Below, piece after piece: positions 1 to 7,157 of a DNA stretch of 8,659 nucleotides. The stretch lies in contig CAADUV010000135.1 of assembly GCA_900752305.1 (NCBI GenBank), forward strand, positions 1 through 8,659. The letters are read 5' to 3'. The notes beneath the pieces are model-generated. The model worked only from the letters and a program-made list of their open reading frames with translations. It was not told where the DNA came from and made no database searches. Positions within the stretch are counted from its first letter, which is position 1, and each line of letters opens with the position of its first letter. The stretch comes from an uncultured Oscillospiraceae bacterium. Its GTDB lineage: Bacteria > Bacillota > Clostridia > Oscillospirales > Oscillospiraceae. The position numbers and the translations under genes were made by a program.

Positions 1-3000
1 ATCACGGGGTGGCCCAGTCCTTCCCGGATGCGTGGCACTCCGCCAAAAATATCAAGATCCTGTACGGCGTGGAGGCGTACTACATCAATGACGTGGATGA
101 CAGAGTAGTGGTCCACGGGGAAACAGAACAGCCCTTTGACCAGGAGATCGTCTGCTTCGACATCGAGACCACCGGTCTGAGCCGGAAACGGGACGTCATC
201 ACCGAGATCGGCGCCGTGGTGCTCAAGAACGGGGAAGTGGTGGACCAGTACAACACCTTCGTCAACCCGGCCCGACCCATCCCCCGGAACATCGTGGAGC
301 TGACCGGCATCACCGACTCCATGGTGGCCGACGCCCCCAGTCAGGAGGAGGCGCTGAACGCCTTTTTGGACTGGGTGGGGGATCGCCCCTTGGCCGCTCA
401 CAACGCCGAGTTCGACATGGGTTTTTTGGCGGAAGGGTGCGCCCGGATGGGGCGTCCGTTCACCAATCCCTCCATCGACACCCTCATTTTGGCGCAAAAC
501 CTGCTGCCAGATTTGGGAAAATACAAATTGGACATCGTTGCGGAGTACCTGAAACTGCCCGCCTTCAACCACCACCGCGCCTGCGACGACGCCGCTATGG
601 TGGGGTATATGCTCATGCCCTTCCGGCGGATGCTGGGGGACTTGGGCGTGGAGCGCATCGACCAGATCAATGACAAAATGCTCCAGCTCCGTTCGGCGGT
701 GAAGCGCCGGCAAAAGCCGGGGCACGTCATCCTGCTGGCGAAAAACCAGTCTGGTCTGCGCAACCTTTACAAGCTCATCTCCCTGTCCCACCTGGAGCAT
801 TTCCACCGGTTCCCCATCATGCCTAAGAGCCTGATCAACGAGAACCGAGAGGGACTGATCGTGGGCAGCGCCTGCGCCGCCGGCGAGCTGTTCAAGGCGA
901 TCTTAGACCACAAAGACTGGCGGGAGCTGCGGCGCATCGCGTCCTGGTACGATTTCTTGGAAATCCAGCCCATCTGCAACAACTTCTTCCTGCTGGATAA
1001 GGGTACCATCGCCGACGAAGAGGGCTTGCGTGACTTGAACCGTACCATCGTGAAGCTGGCCAAGGAGCTGAACAAGCCGGTCTGCGCCACTGGTGACGTG
1101 CATTTCCTGGACCCGGAGCAGGAGCAGTTCCGGCATATCCTGCTCAACGCCAGCGGCTTTTCCGACGCGGATAAATCTTTGCCCATCTACTTTAAGACCA
1201 CCGACGAGATGCTAGACGAATTTGCGTACTTGGGTCCAGAGGACTGCCGCAAAGTGGTCATCGACGACCCCAATCACATCGCCAAAATGTGCGATGTCAT
1301 CCCGCCTCTGCCCAAGGGCTTGTTCGCCCCGAAACTGGAAAATTCGGCGGAGGAATTGGAGCGGTTGGTCTACGAAAAAGCCCACCGCCTGTACGGCGAC
1401 GAGCTGCCCCAAATCGTCCAAGACCGTATCGACCTGGAGCTGCCGGGCATCATCCAGAGGAAGTACGACGTCATCTATATGTCTGCCCAGAAGCTGGTGG
1501 CGGACTCCATGGAGCACGGCTACCTGGTGGGCTCCCGAGGCAGTGTCGGCTCCTCCATCGTGGCCTTCCTGTCCGGCATCACCGAGGTCAACAGCCTGCC
1601 GCCTCACTACCGCTGCCCCAACTGCCGCTATTCTGATTTTGACACGGACATCGAGCAGTACGGCTGCGGCGCAGACTTGCCCGACAAAACCTGTCCCCAC
1701 TGCGGCACACCCATGGACAAGGACGGGTTCAACATCCCCTTCGAGACCTTCCTGGGCTACGGCGGCACCAAGGTGCCGGACATCGACCTGAACTTCTCCG
1801 GCGAGTACCAGGCCAAGGCCCACCAGCACACCTTTGAGCTGTTCGGCGAAAGCCACGTGTTCAAGGCGGGCACCGTGGGCACGGTGGCGGAGCAGACCGC
1901 TTACGGGTACGTGTTAAAGTACCTGGAAGAGCGGAATCTGACCGTTTCCGAGGCAGAAAAGGCACGTTTGGCTGCTGGATGTACCAACGTCAAACGCACC
2001 ACCGGCCAGCATCCCGGCGGCATGGTGGTCATCCCGGCTGACAAAGAAATCTATGATTTCTGCCCGGTGCAGCACCCGGCGGACGACCCCCATTCGGACA
2101 TCATCACCACCCACTTTGAATACCACTCCATGGAGGACAACCTGCTGAAGCTGGATATGCTGGGGCACGACGACCCCACTATGATCAAAATGCTTCAGGA
2201 CTTGACCGGGGTGGACCCGCAAAAAATCCACCTGGACGACAAGGACACCATGTCCATCTTCTGCTCGTCCAAGGTGCTGGGTTTCGAGAACGACCCGGTG
2301 CTGGGCCCCACCGGCTCTTGCGGCATCCCGGAGTTCGGCACCGGCTTCACCCGTGGGATGCTCATCGACACCCAGCCCAAGAACTTCGACACCCTCCTGC
2401 GCCTGTCCGGCTTCTCCCACGGCACCGACGTGTGGCTGGGGAACGCCAAGGATTTGATCCTGTCCGGCACCGCTTCGGTCACCGAGGCCATCGGCTGGCG
2501 AGACGACATCATGCTCTACCTCATCTCCATGGGCGTGGACGAGCTGCGGAGCTTCAAGTTCATGGAGGCGGTGCGAAAGGGCGTCATCCACAAGGGCAAA
2601 AGCTGGCCAGACGGGATTGTAGAAGAAATGCAGGAACACAACATCCCAGAGTGGTACATTGAGTCCTGCCGGAAAATCAAGTACCTGTTCCCCAAAGCCC
2701 ACGCCGTGGCCTACGTCACCATGGCCTTCCGCATCGCCTGGTTCAAGGTGCATCGCCCCTTGGCCTTCTATGCCGCCTACTTCTCCATCCGCGCCAAAGC
2801 GGTGGACGCCACCTGTATGTGCCTGGGCATGGACGTGTGCAAGGCCAAGATGGCGGAGATCAAGGCCAAGGATAAGGTATCGGACGTGGAAGATAAAATG
2901 TATACCACCTTGGAGATGTGCTATGAGTTCTACCTCCGCGGCTTCACCTTCGGCAAGATGGACCTGTACCAGAGCGCCGCCAAGGACTTCCTCATGGTGG

Positions 3001-3218
3001 AGGACAAAAAAATGCTCATCCCGCCCTTCGTCTCCATCCCCGGCCTGGGGGAAGCGGCGGCGGAGTCCATCGTGGAGCAGAGGAAGGGGAGGGAGTTCAT
3101 CTCCGTTGAGGAGCTGGTGGACGCCTGCCCCAAGGTCTCCAAAGCTCACGTGGAGCAGCTGCGGCATATGGGCGCGTTGGACGACCTGCCTGACACCAGT
3201 CAGCTTACCTTATTTTAA
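1..3218 (+). CDS. polC: DNA polymerase III alpha subunit PolC, Gram-positive type, 5' truncated by window edge
   Basis: This is the replicative DNA polymerase with built-in 3'-5' proofreading. The reading frame runs in from the left edge: bases 3-14 read His-Gly-Val-Ala inside the PHP domain, so the GTG at 9 is an internal valine codon. Domains in order are the end of the N-terminal PHP half; a DEDDh exonuclease insertion with FDIETTGL (Asp at 159, Glu at 165), HNAEFDMGF (from 399) and HHRACDD (His at 573, Asp at 588); the rest of PHP with ATGDVHF; a four-cysteine zinc site (codons 1614, 1623, 1692, 1701); the polymerase palm with PDIDLNFSG (Asp at 1779 and 1785) and LDMLGHDD (Asp at 2154); and a helix-hairpin-helix-like IPGLGEAAA. 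It ends in QLTLF, a typical sliding-clamp binding tail. About 1071 residues are visible. Bacillus PolC has about 1437, so roughly 370 (N-terminal and OB regions) lie outside. All catalytic residues checked are present. Identification is very secure. Confidence 0.98.
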   Translation, partial: HGVAQSFPDAWHSAKNIKILYGVEAYYINDVDDRVVVHGETEQPFDQEIVCFDIETTGLSRKRDVITEIGAVVLKNGEVVDQYNTFVNPARPIPRNIVELTGITDSMVADAPSQEEALNAFLDWVGDRPLAAHNAEFDMGFLAEGCARMGRPFTNPSIDTLILAQNLLPDLGKYKLDIVAEYLKLPAFNHHRACDDAAMVGYMLMPFRRMLGDLGVERIDQINDKMLQLRSAVKRRQKPGHVILLAKNQSGLRNLYKLISLSHLEHFHRFPIMPKSLINENREGLIVGSACAAGELFKAILDHKDWRELRRIASWYDFLEIQPICNNFFLLDKGTIADEEGLRDLNRTIVKLAKELNKPVCATGDVHFLDPEQEQFRHILLNASGFSDADKSLPIYFKTTDEMLDEFAYLGPEDCRKVVIDDPNHIAKMCDVIPPLPKGLFAPKLENSAEELERLVYEKAHRLYGDELPQIVQDRIDLELPGIIQRKYDVIYMSAQKLVADSMEHGYLVGSRGSVGSSIVAFLSGITEVNSLPPHYRCPNCRYSDFDTDIEQYGCGADLPDKTCPHCGTPMDKDGFNIPFETFLGYGGTKVPDIDLNFSGEYQAKAHQHTFELFGESHVFKAGTVGTVAEQTAYGYVLKYLEERNLTVSEAEKARLAAGCTNVKRTTGQHPGGMVVIPADKEIYDFCPVQHPADDPHSDIITTHFEYHSMEDNLLKLDMLGHDDPTMIKMLQDLTGVDPQKIHLDDKDTMSIFCSSKVLGFENDPVLGPTGSCGIPEFGTGFTRGMLIDTQPKNFDTLLRLSGFSHGTDVWLGNAKDLILSGTASVTEAIGWRDDIMLYLISMGVDELRSFKFMEAVRKGVIHKGKSWPDGIVEEMQEHNIPEWYIESCRKIKYLFPKAHAVAYVTMAFRIAWFKVHRPLAFYAAYFSIRAKAVDATCMCLGMDVCKAKMAEIKAKDKVSDVEDKMYTTLEMCYEFYLRGFTFGKMDLYQSAAKDFLMVEDKKMLIPPFVSIPGLGEAAAESIVEQRKGREFISVEELVDACPKVSKAHVEQLRHMGALDDLPDTSQLTLF

Positions 3219-3221
3219 ATG

Positions 3222-3229
3222 AAAGGCGG
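3222..3229 (+). promoter_or_regulatory. Ribosome binding site deciding the NUDIX start
   Basis: AAAGGCGG lies 7 bases before the ATG at 3237. An earlier in-frame ATG at 3219 directly follows the polC stop codon. It has no Shine-Dalgarno sequence at proper spacing and would place this purine-rich motif inside the gene. The 3237 start is therefore preferred. Confidence 0.6.
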
Positions 3230-3236
3230 TTTGAAG

Positions 3237-3860
3237 ATGGAACCAAAATCGACACAGCTCTTCCGCTGGGCGAAAGAGCTGCAAAACATGGCCGCCGCCG
3301 GAATCCAGTATACCACCAACGACTTCGACCGGGAACGCTTTCTGCGGATTCGGGACATTGCGGCGGAGATGGCGGCCTATGAGCTGGACCTGCCCCCGGC
3401 GCAGCTCAAGGACGCCTTCGCCCTGGACTTGGGCTACCAGACCCCCAAAATCGAGACCCGCGCCGCCATCTTTGACGACGACCGGGTGCTGTTGGTGCGG
3501 GAGCGGAACGGGAAATGGTCCATGCCCGGCGGCTGGTGCGACGAGGGGGAGACCGTCCGTTCCAATACCAAAAAGGAGGCTTGGGAGGAATCTGGCCTGA
3601 GCGTAGACCCTTATCGCATTGTTGCTCTGGACAGCCAGCAGAAACGCAACCGTCCCGCCAACTTTTACGGTGTTTGTAAGGTGTTTGTCCTGTGCCGGGT
3701 GCTGGGCGGCGAGTTCCAGCCCAATATCGAGACATCGGAGCGGCGATACTTCCCGCTGACCGACCTGCCGCCCCTCATCTTGGGGAAACAGAACCCGGAG
3801 CAGATCTGGATGTGTTATCAGGCGTATCGGGCAGAGCAGTGGGAGCCGCGGTTCGACTAA
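3237..3860 (+). CDS. NUDIX hydrolase with N-terminal helical domain (YjhB / CDP-Chase-like)
   Basis: The predicted protein has 207 residues and should be a cytoplasmic pyrophosphohydrolase that cleaves a nucleoside diphosphate linked to another moiety (X). Residues 1-65 form a charged, probably helical region (TQLFRWAKELQNMAAAGIQY) typical of the NUDIX subgroup annotated as ADP-ribose pyrophosphatase YjhB. A Bacillus cereus member of this subgroup, CDP-Chase, hydrolyses CDP-choline. The NUDIX fold follows, with PGGW at 97-100 and the NUDIX box at 99-121: Gly99, Glu105, Glu114, Glu117, Glu118 and Gly120 are in place. The usual box arginine is Lys113, a change I recall as common in this subgroup. 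There is no signal peptide or membrane segment. The substrate cannot be told from sequence. The gene starts 18 bases after the polC stop with no terminator between, which suggests cotranscription. A start at 3219 (213 residues) is possible but has weaker initiation signals. Confidence 0.9.
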   Translation: MEPKSTQLFRWAKELQNMAAAGIQYTTNDFDRERFLRIRDIAAEMAAYELDLPPAQLKDAFALDLGYQTPKIETRAAIFDDDRVLLVRERNGKWSMPGGWCDEGETVRSNTKKEAWEESGLSVDPYRIVALDSQQKRNRPANFYGVCKVFVLCRVLGGEFQPNIETSERRYFPLTDLPPLILGKQNPEQIWMCYQAYRAEQWEPRFD

Positions 3861-3894
3861 TACGAGCGCAACCGGAGGGCAAGCCTGTTTGACA

Positions 3895-3924
3895 GCATGG
3901 TGCGTTGGTTCTCCCTTACCATGC
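3895..3924. repeat. Imperfect hairpin / inverted repeat after the NUDIX gene
   Basis: GCATGGT at 3895-3901 pairs exactly with ACCATGC at 3918-3924 across a 16-base loop. It lies 34 bases beyond the NUDIX stop codon. The stem is only 7 bp and the following bases (AGCGCATTTCCC) lack a good U tract, so it is a poor Rho-independent terminator. It might be a weak terminator, an mRNA-stabilising hairpin, part of a dispersed intergenic repeat, or chance. Confidence 0.3.
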
Positions 3925-3960
3925 AGCGCATTTCCCGATTGTATTCATCCAAAATGCCAG

Positions 3961-3989
3961 TTGACAAACAAACTATTCCATGATAATGT
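3961..3989 (+). promoter_or_regulatory. Putative sigma-A promoter of the his operon
   Basis: A perfect -35 box TTGACA sits at 3961-3966 in a visibly AT-rich stretch, unlike the GC-rich genes around it. Two overlapping -10 readings are possible: GATAAT at 3982-3987 (5 of 6 consensus bases, 15-bp spacer) or TAATGT at 3984-3989 (weaker box, ideal 17-bp spacer). Transcription would begin near 3994-3997, giving a leader of about 65 bases before hisZ. It is the best promoter-like sequence in the gap, and the operon has no other obvious start signal. Confidence 0.6.
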
Positions 3990-4008
3990 ATTAGCGAACT
4001 AAAGTGAC

Positions 4009-4039
4009 AGCGGGCCGCACCCACCCCAAGCCCGTTTTT
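4009..4039 (+). terminator. Terminator-like hairpin in the hisZ leader (possible attenuator)
   Basis: CGGGC at 4011-4015 pairs with GCCCG at 4030-4034. Outward, G4010-T4035 and A4009-T4036 could extend the stem to 7 pairs. The loop is 14 bases. The run TTTTT at 4035-4039 follows the GC stem, as in an intrinsic terminator. It lies downstream of the predicted promoter and just upstream of the hisZ ribosome binding site. It could therefore end transcripts after about 40 bases, or terminate read-through from polC. No competing antiterminator pairing or T-box sequence was found. The stem is short and the loop large, so efficiency is uncertain. Confidence 0.4.
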
Positions 4040-4044
4040 CAGAT

Positions 4045-4049
4045 AGGAG
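4045..4049 (+). promoter_or_regulatory. Ribosome binding site of hisZ
   Basis: AGGAG lies 10 bases before the ATG at 4060 and 5 bases after the T run of the leader hairpin. A nearer AAAGG at 4053-4057 is only 2 bases from the ATG, too close to serve. The site is left free when the 4009-4036 hairpin forms. Confidence 0.6.
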
Positions 4050-4059
4050 TGCAAAGGCA

Positions 4060-5232
4060 ATGAAATACATCCCCAACACCCCGGAGGGCACCCGGGACCG
4101 CCTGTTCGGCGAGTGCATGGAGCGGCGCAGCGTCCAGAACCAGCTCACCCGCGTGTTCCGCCAGCGGGGTTATACGGAAATCATGACGCCGGAGATGGAA
4201 TACTACGACGTGTTCACCTTGGCGGGCAACAATATTCCCCAGGAAAACCTCACCAAGGTCATCGACCGCAGCGGCAAAATTTGCGTCATGCGGCCGGATA
4301 TGACCACCCCCATCGCCCGCGTGGCGGGCACCAAGCTCAAGGACATGGTACTGCCTCGGCGGTTCTTCTACAACGGCACCGTCTACCGCTCCAACACCGG
4401 CAACAAGGGCAACAGCAGCGAAATCCCTCAGTGCGGCATCGAGCTCATCGGCGCCGGCGGCATCAAAGCGGATTTGGAGGTTATCGCTGCCGCTGTGGAG
4501 TCTATGAAGGCTTGTGGTCTGGAGAAATTCCATGTGGAATTGGGGCACGCCGGTATCTTCCGCCTGTTCTCCGACCGGCTGGATATGGACGAGGAGGAGA
4601 CGGAGAAGATGCGCTCCCTCATTGAGGGCAAGAGCTACGCCGCCCTGAACGATTTCCTCATTCCCTATGAAAAGCAAGAGGGCTGCGCCGCCATCAAGCG
4701 CCTGGCCTTCCTGTTCGGCGGCGTGGAAGTGCTGGACGAGGCGGAAGCCCTCCAAGGCGGCCCCACCGAGGTCACCGCTTACCTGCGTACCTTATATGAT
4801 ACCCTCTGTGCTGCCGGTTTCGGCGACCATGTGAAGTTCGACTTGGGCATGGTACACCAGCTGGACTACTATACCGGCGTCATCTTCCGGGGCTACGCCG
4901 AGGGCGCTGGTGTGGCGGTGCTTTCCGGCGGCCGCTACGATAACCTGGCCACCTGCTTCGGCCGTCCCGCCAAAGCCACCGGCTTCGCCGTGGACGTGGA
5001 CGCCCTGGCCTCCTGCCTGCCTAAGGCGGAGCTGCCCCAGGTGGAGAAGGTCATCCACTTCGAGCCGGAGCTGTTGGGCTGGGCGCTGTCCATCGTGGAT
5101 CACACCCCGGAGGGCACCTGCCAGCTCTCCCCCTGCCTGAAGCTGGAGAGCACCATGCAGATGGCACGGGAGCACGGCGTGAAGACCGTCATCGTATTGG
5201 ACGACAAAGGACAGCGGGAGGTATCGGTATGA
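4060..5232 (+). CDS. hisZ: ATP phosphoribosyltransferase regulatory subunit HisZ
   Basis: HisZ is a catalytically dead paralogue of histidyl-tRNA synthetase (HisRS). It forms a hetero-oligomer with short HisG and is needed for activity and histidine feedback inhibition of the first pathway step. The 390-residue protein shows the class II synthetase core: motif 1 around residues 8-52 (GTRDRLF to TPEMEYYDVF), a motif 2-like segment at 98-131 (PRRFFYNGTVYR, then PQCGIELIG), and motif 3 at 290-314 (GGRYDNLA to TGFAVDVD). At the HisRS RGLDYYTG motif this protein reads HQLDYYTG (266-273), so the catalytic arginine is Gln267. Motif 2 also has YRSNT where HisRS has R-x-E. Both fit HisZ rather than a synthetase. 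The tail (about 326-390) holds a short alpha/beta segment and no full anticodon-binding domain. Length matches Bacillus HisZ. It is the first gene of the his operon and overlaps hisG by 4 bp. Confidence 0.95.
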   Translation: MKYIPNTPEGTRDRLFGECMERRSVQNQLTRVFRQRGYTEIMTPEMEYYDVFTLAGNNIPQENLTKVIDRSGKICVMRPDMTTPIARVAGTKLKDMVLPRRFFYNGTVYRSNTGNKGNSSEIPQCGIELIGAGGIKADLEVIAAAVESMKACGLEKFHVELGHAGIFRLFSDRLDMDEEETEKMRSLIEGKSYAALNDFLIPYEKQEGCAAIKRLAFLFGGVEVLDEAEALQGGPTEVTAYLRTLYDTLCAAGFGDHVKFDLGMVHQLDYYTGVIFRGYAEGAGVAVLSGGRYDNLATCFGRPAKATGFAVDVDALASCLPKAELPQVEKVIHFEPELLGWALSIVDHTPEGTCQLSPCLKLESTMQMAREHGVKTVIVLDDKGQREVSV

Positions 5233-5864
5233 GCAACAGATTGCGCATTGCCCTGACCAAGGGCAGATTACAGGACAACAGCGTAGCCCTCTTTGAGCGG
5301 GCGGGGCTGGATTGCTCCCCCATCAAAGACCCCGGCCGCCGCCTGGTCCACTCCATTCCCAACTACCCCCTGGACGCCGTCCTGTCCAAAGCCCCCGACG
5401 TCATCACCTACGTGGAGCACGGCATCTGCGACCTGGGCATCGTGGGCAAGGACACCATCATGGAGCAGGGAGGCAGCTTCTTTGAAGTGCTGGATTTGGG
5501 CTTCGGCAAGTGCCGCTTTGCCTTGGCGGTGAAAGAGGGCAGCGACTTCTATGGCACCTATAAGACCCGCACCATCGCCTCCAAATACCCAGCGGTGACC
5601 AAGGCGTTTTTCGCCGCCAAGGGCATGGACGTGGACGTGATCAAGATCGAAGGCAGCGTGGAGCTGGCGCCCATCTTGGGGCTGGCGGATGCCATTGTGG
5701 ACATCGTGGAGACCGGCGCGACCTTGAAGGCCAACGGCCTGGTGCCCATCGAGACGGTGGCGCCCATCAGTGCCCGACTCATCGTGAATACGGCCAGCAT
5801 GAAGCTGTACAAAAACGAGATTTTGGACTTTATCAGTAAGTGTGAACAGTATATTGAGGGATAA
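5229..5864 (+). CDS. hisG: ATP phosphoribosyltransferase catalytic subunit, short form HisG
   Basis: HisG joins ATP and PRPP to give phosphoribosyl-ATP and pyrophosphate, the committed and feedback-regulated step of histidine synthesis. The protein has 211 residues and begins RLRIALTKGRL, as in the family. It carries the PRPP-binding signature near residues 141-166 (EGSVELAP, then DIVETGATL at 158-166). It ends without the C-terminal ACT-like regulatory domain of long HisG, so it is the short form that requires HisZ, and hisZ is directly upstream. The ATG at 5229 overlaps the hisZ stop in ATGA. A GGGAGG ribosome binding site at 5216-5221, inside hisZ, is 7 bases ahead. This arrangement fits translational coupling of the two subunits of one enzyme. 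Confidence 0.97.
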   Translation: MSNRLRIALTKGRLQDNSVALFERAGLDCSPIKDPGRRLVHSIPNYPLDAVLSKAPDVITYVEHGICDLGIVGKDTIMEQGGSFFEVLDLGFGKCRFALAVKEGSDFYGTYKTRTIASKYPAVTKAFFAAKGMDVDVIKIEGSVELAPILGLADAIVDIVETGATLKANGLVPIETVAPISARLIVNTASMKLYKNEILDFISKCEQYIEG

Positions 5865-5867
5865 CAC

Positions 5868-7142
5868 ATGATTCAGATCATCAAAGCAGACGGCGCAGCA
5901 GAGCTGGCGCTGATCGATAATTTGCGTACCCGTGCGGCGGAGATCGGCGAGGAGATCAACCGCACTGCCGCCCAAATGATGGCGGACGTGAAGGCACGGG
6001 GCTATGAGGCCGTCCGGGAGTACAGCGTGAAGCTGGACGGGGCAGAGCCTAAGGAGTTTTCCAAGGAGGAATTGCAGGCGGCCTATGACGCCTGTGACCC
6101 TAAACTCATCTCCGCCATGGAGCACGCAGCCAACAACATCCGAGACTACAACGAGCACTTGCTGTGCAAGACGGTGGAGTGGACGAACCCGGACGGCGGT
6201 AAGGTAGGACGCATCGTCCGCGGCCTGACCCGGGTGGGCGTCTACGTTCCCGGCGGCACCGCCGCCTATCCCTCCAGTGTCCTCATGAACGCCGTCCCCG
6301 CCAAGGTGGCCGGAGTCAAGGAGATTGTCATGGTGACGCCTCCCACGGAAAACCTGAACCAGGCGGTGCTGGCTGCGGCCAAGATCGCCGGTGTGGATCG
6401 GGTCATCGGCGTCGGCGGCGTCCAGGCGGTGGCGGCGCTGATGTACGGCGCTGGATTTATCCCCCGAGTGGACAAGCTGGTGGGGCCGGGCAGCGCCTAT
6501 GTGGCAGCGGCCAAGCGGATGGCTTACGGCACCGTGGACATCGACATGGTGGCAGGCCCGTCTGAAATTTTGATTGTGGCGGACGACACCGCCAACCCCA
6601 AGTTCGTAGCCGCCGACCTGATGAGCCAGGCGGAGCATGACAAGCTGGCGTCCCCCATGCTGCTCACTACCAGCCAGGCGCTGGCGGAGGCAGTCGATCA
6701 AGAGATCATCCGCCAGATGTCCTACCTGGAGCGCAGCGAGATCATGGAGCAGTCCTTTGCCAACTTCGGCGCCGCCATCGTCTGCGACACCTTGGAGCGC
6801 TGCGCGGAGCTGGCCGATCTGATCGCGCCGGAGCATTTGGAGATCTGCACCGCCCAGCCCCGTGCCCTCCTGCCCTATATCCACAACGCAGGCGCTATCT
6901 TCCTGGGTCACTGGGCGCCGGAGCCTTTGGGCGACTACTTCGCCGGCCCCGCCCACGTCCTGCCCACCTCGGGCACCGCGCGGTTCTTCTCGCCCCTGTC
7001 CGTGGACAGCTTTTTGAAGATGACCAGCATCATGGAGTTCGACCAGGACACCCTGGGCAGCATCCACAAAGACATCCAGGTGTTTGCGGAGACGGAGCAT
7101 CTGACCGCTCACGCCAACGCCATCAAAGTACGATTTGAGTAA
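5868..7142 (+). CDS. hisD: Histidinol dehydrogenase HisD
   Basis: HisD carries out the last two steps of the pathway: two successive NAD-dependent oxidations of L-histidinol, through the aldehyde, to L-histidine. The 424-residue protein has the usual family length. The family signature runs from IDMVAGPSEILIVAD (225-239) to SQAEHD (253-258). By alignment to the E. coli enzyme, the zinc ligands are Gln254, His257, Asp356 (in LGDYFAGP) and His415 (in LTAHANA). The catalytic Glu322-His323 pair is in APEHLE. All are intact. One deviation is GPGSAYVAAAK at 206-216, where many homologues have GPGN. The gene begins 3 bases after hisG, with GAGGG at 5856-5860 as its ribosome binding site. Confidence 0.98.
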   Translation: MIQIIKADGAAELALIDNLRTRAAEIGEEINRTAAQMMADVKARGYEAVREYSVKLDGAEPKEFSKEELQAAYDACDPKLISAMEHAANNIRDYNEHLLCKTVEWTNPDGGKVGRIVRGLTRVGVYVPGGTAAYPSSVLMNAVPAKVAGVKEIVMVTPPTENLNQAVLAAAKIAGVDRVIGVGGVQAVAALMYGAGFIPRVDKLVGPGSAYVAAAKRMAYGTVDIDMVAGPSEILIVADDTANPKFVAADLMSQAEHDKLASPMLLTTSQALAEAVDQEIIRQMSYLERSEIMEQSFANFGAAIVCDTLERCAELADLIAPEHLEICTAQPRALLPYIHNAGAIFLGHWAPEPLGDYFAGPAHVLPTSGTARFFSPLSVDSFLKMTSIMEFDQDTLGSIHKDIQVFAETEHLTAHANAIKVRFE

Positions 7143-7144
7143 CC

Positions 7145-7151
7145 GGGAGGG
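7145..7151 (+). promoter_or_regulatory. Ribosome binding site deciding the hisB start
   Basis: GGGAGGG is immediately followed by an ATG at 7152 and lies 6 bases before a second in-frame ATG at 7158. Only the second has workable spacing. It also gives the usual HisB beginning (MARIGTVLRNTKET). Confidence 0.75.
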
Positions 7152-7157
7152 ATGACC

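Noticed and set aside
1914..3167. A 417-codon open frame on the minus strand within polC, with similar ones at 1212-1856 and 4039-4755
   Set aside because: They are shadows of polC and hisZ with the same antisense composition and no motif or ribosome binding site.
9..3218. GTG at 9 as the start of a short PolC-like protein
   Set aside because: The frame continues to the window edge, with HGVAQSFPDAW matching the interior of the PHP domain, so the GTG is an internal codon of a gene cut by the window.
3861..4059. T-box riboswitch upstream of the his operon
   Set aside because: Some Firmicute his operons have one, but the gap lacks a T-box consensus, and the distance from the predicted promoter to hisZ (about 65 bases) is far too short.
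3857..4060. A 67-codon minus-strand frame filling the polC-NUDIX / his gap
   Set aside because: It has no recognisable motif, it spans the predicted his promoter and leader hairpin, and no convincing Shine-Dalgarno sequence was seen. It could be real only if conserved in relatives.
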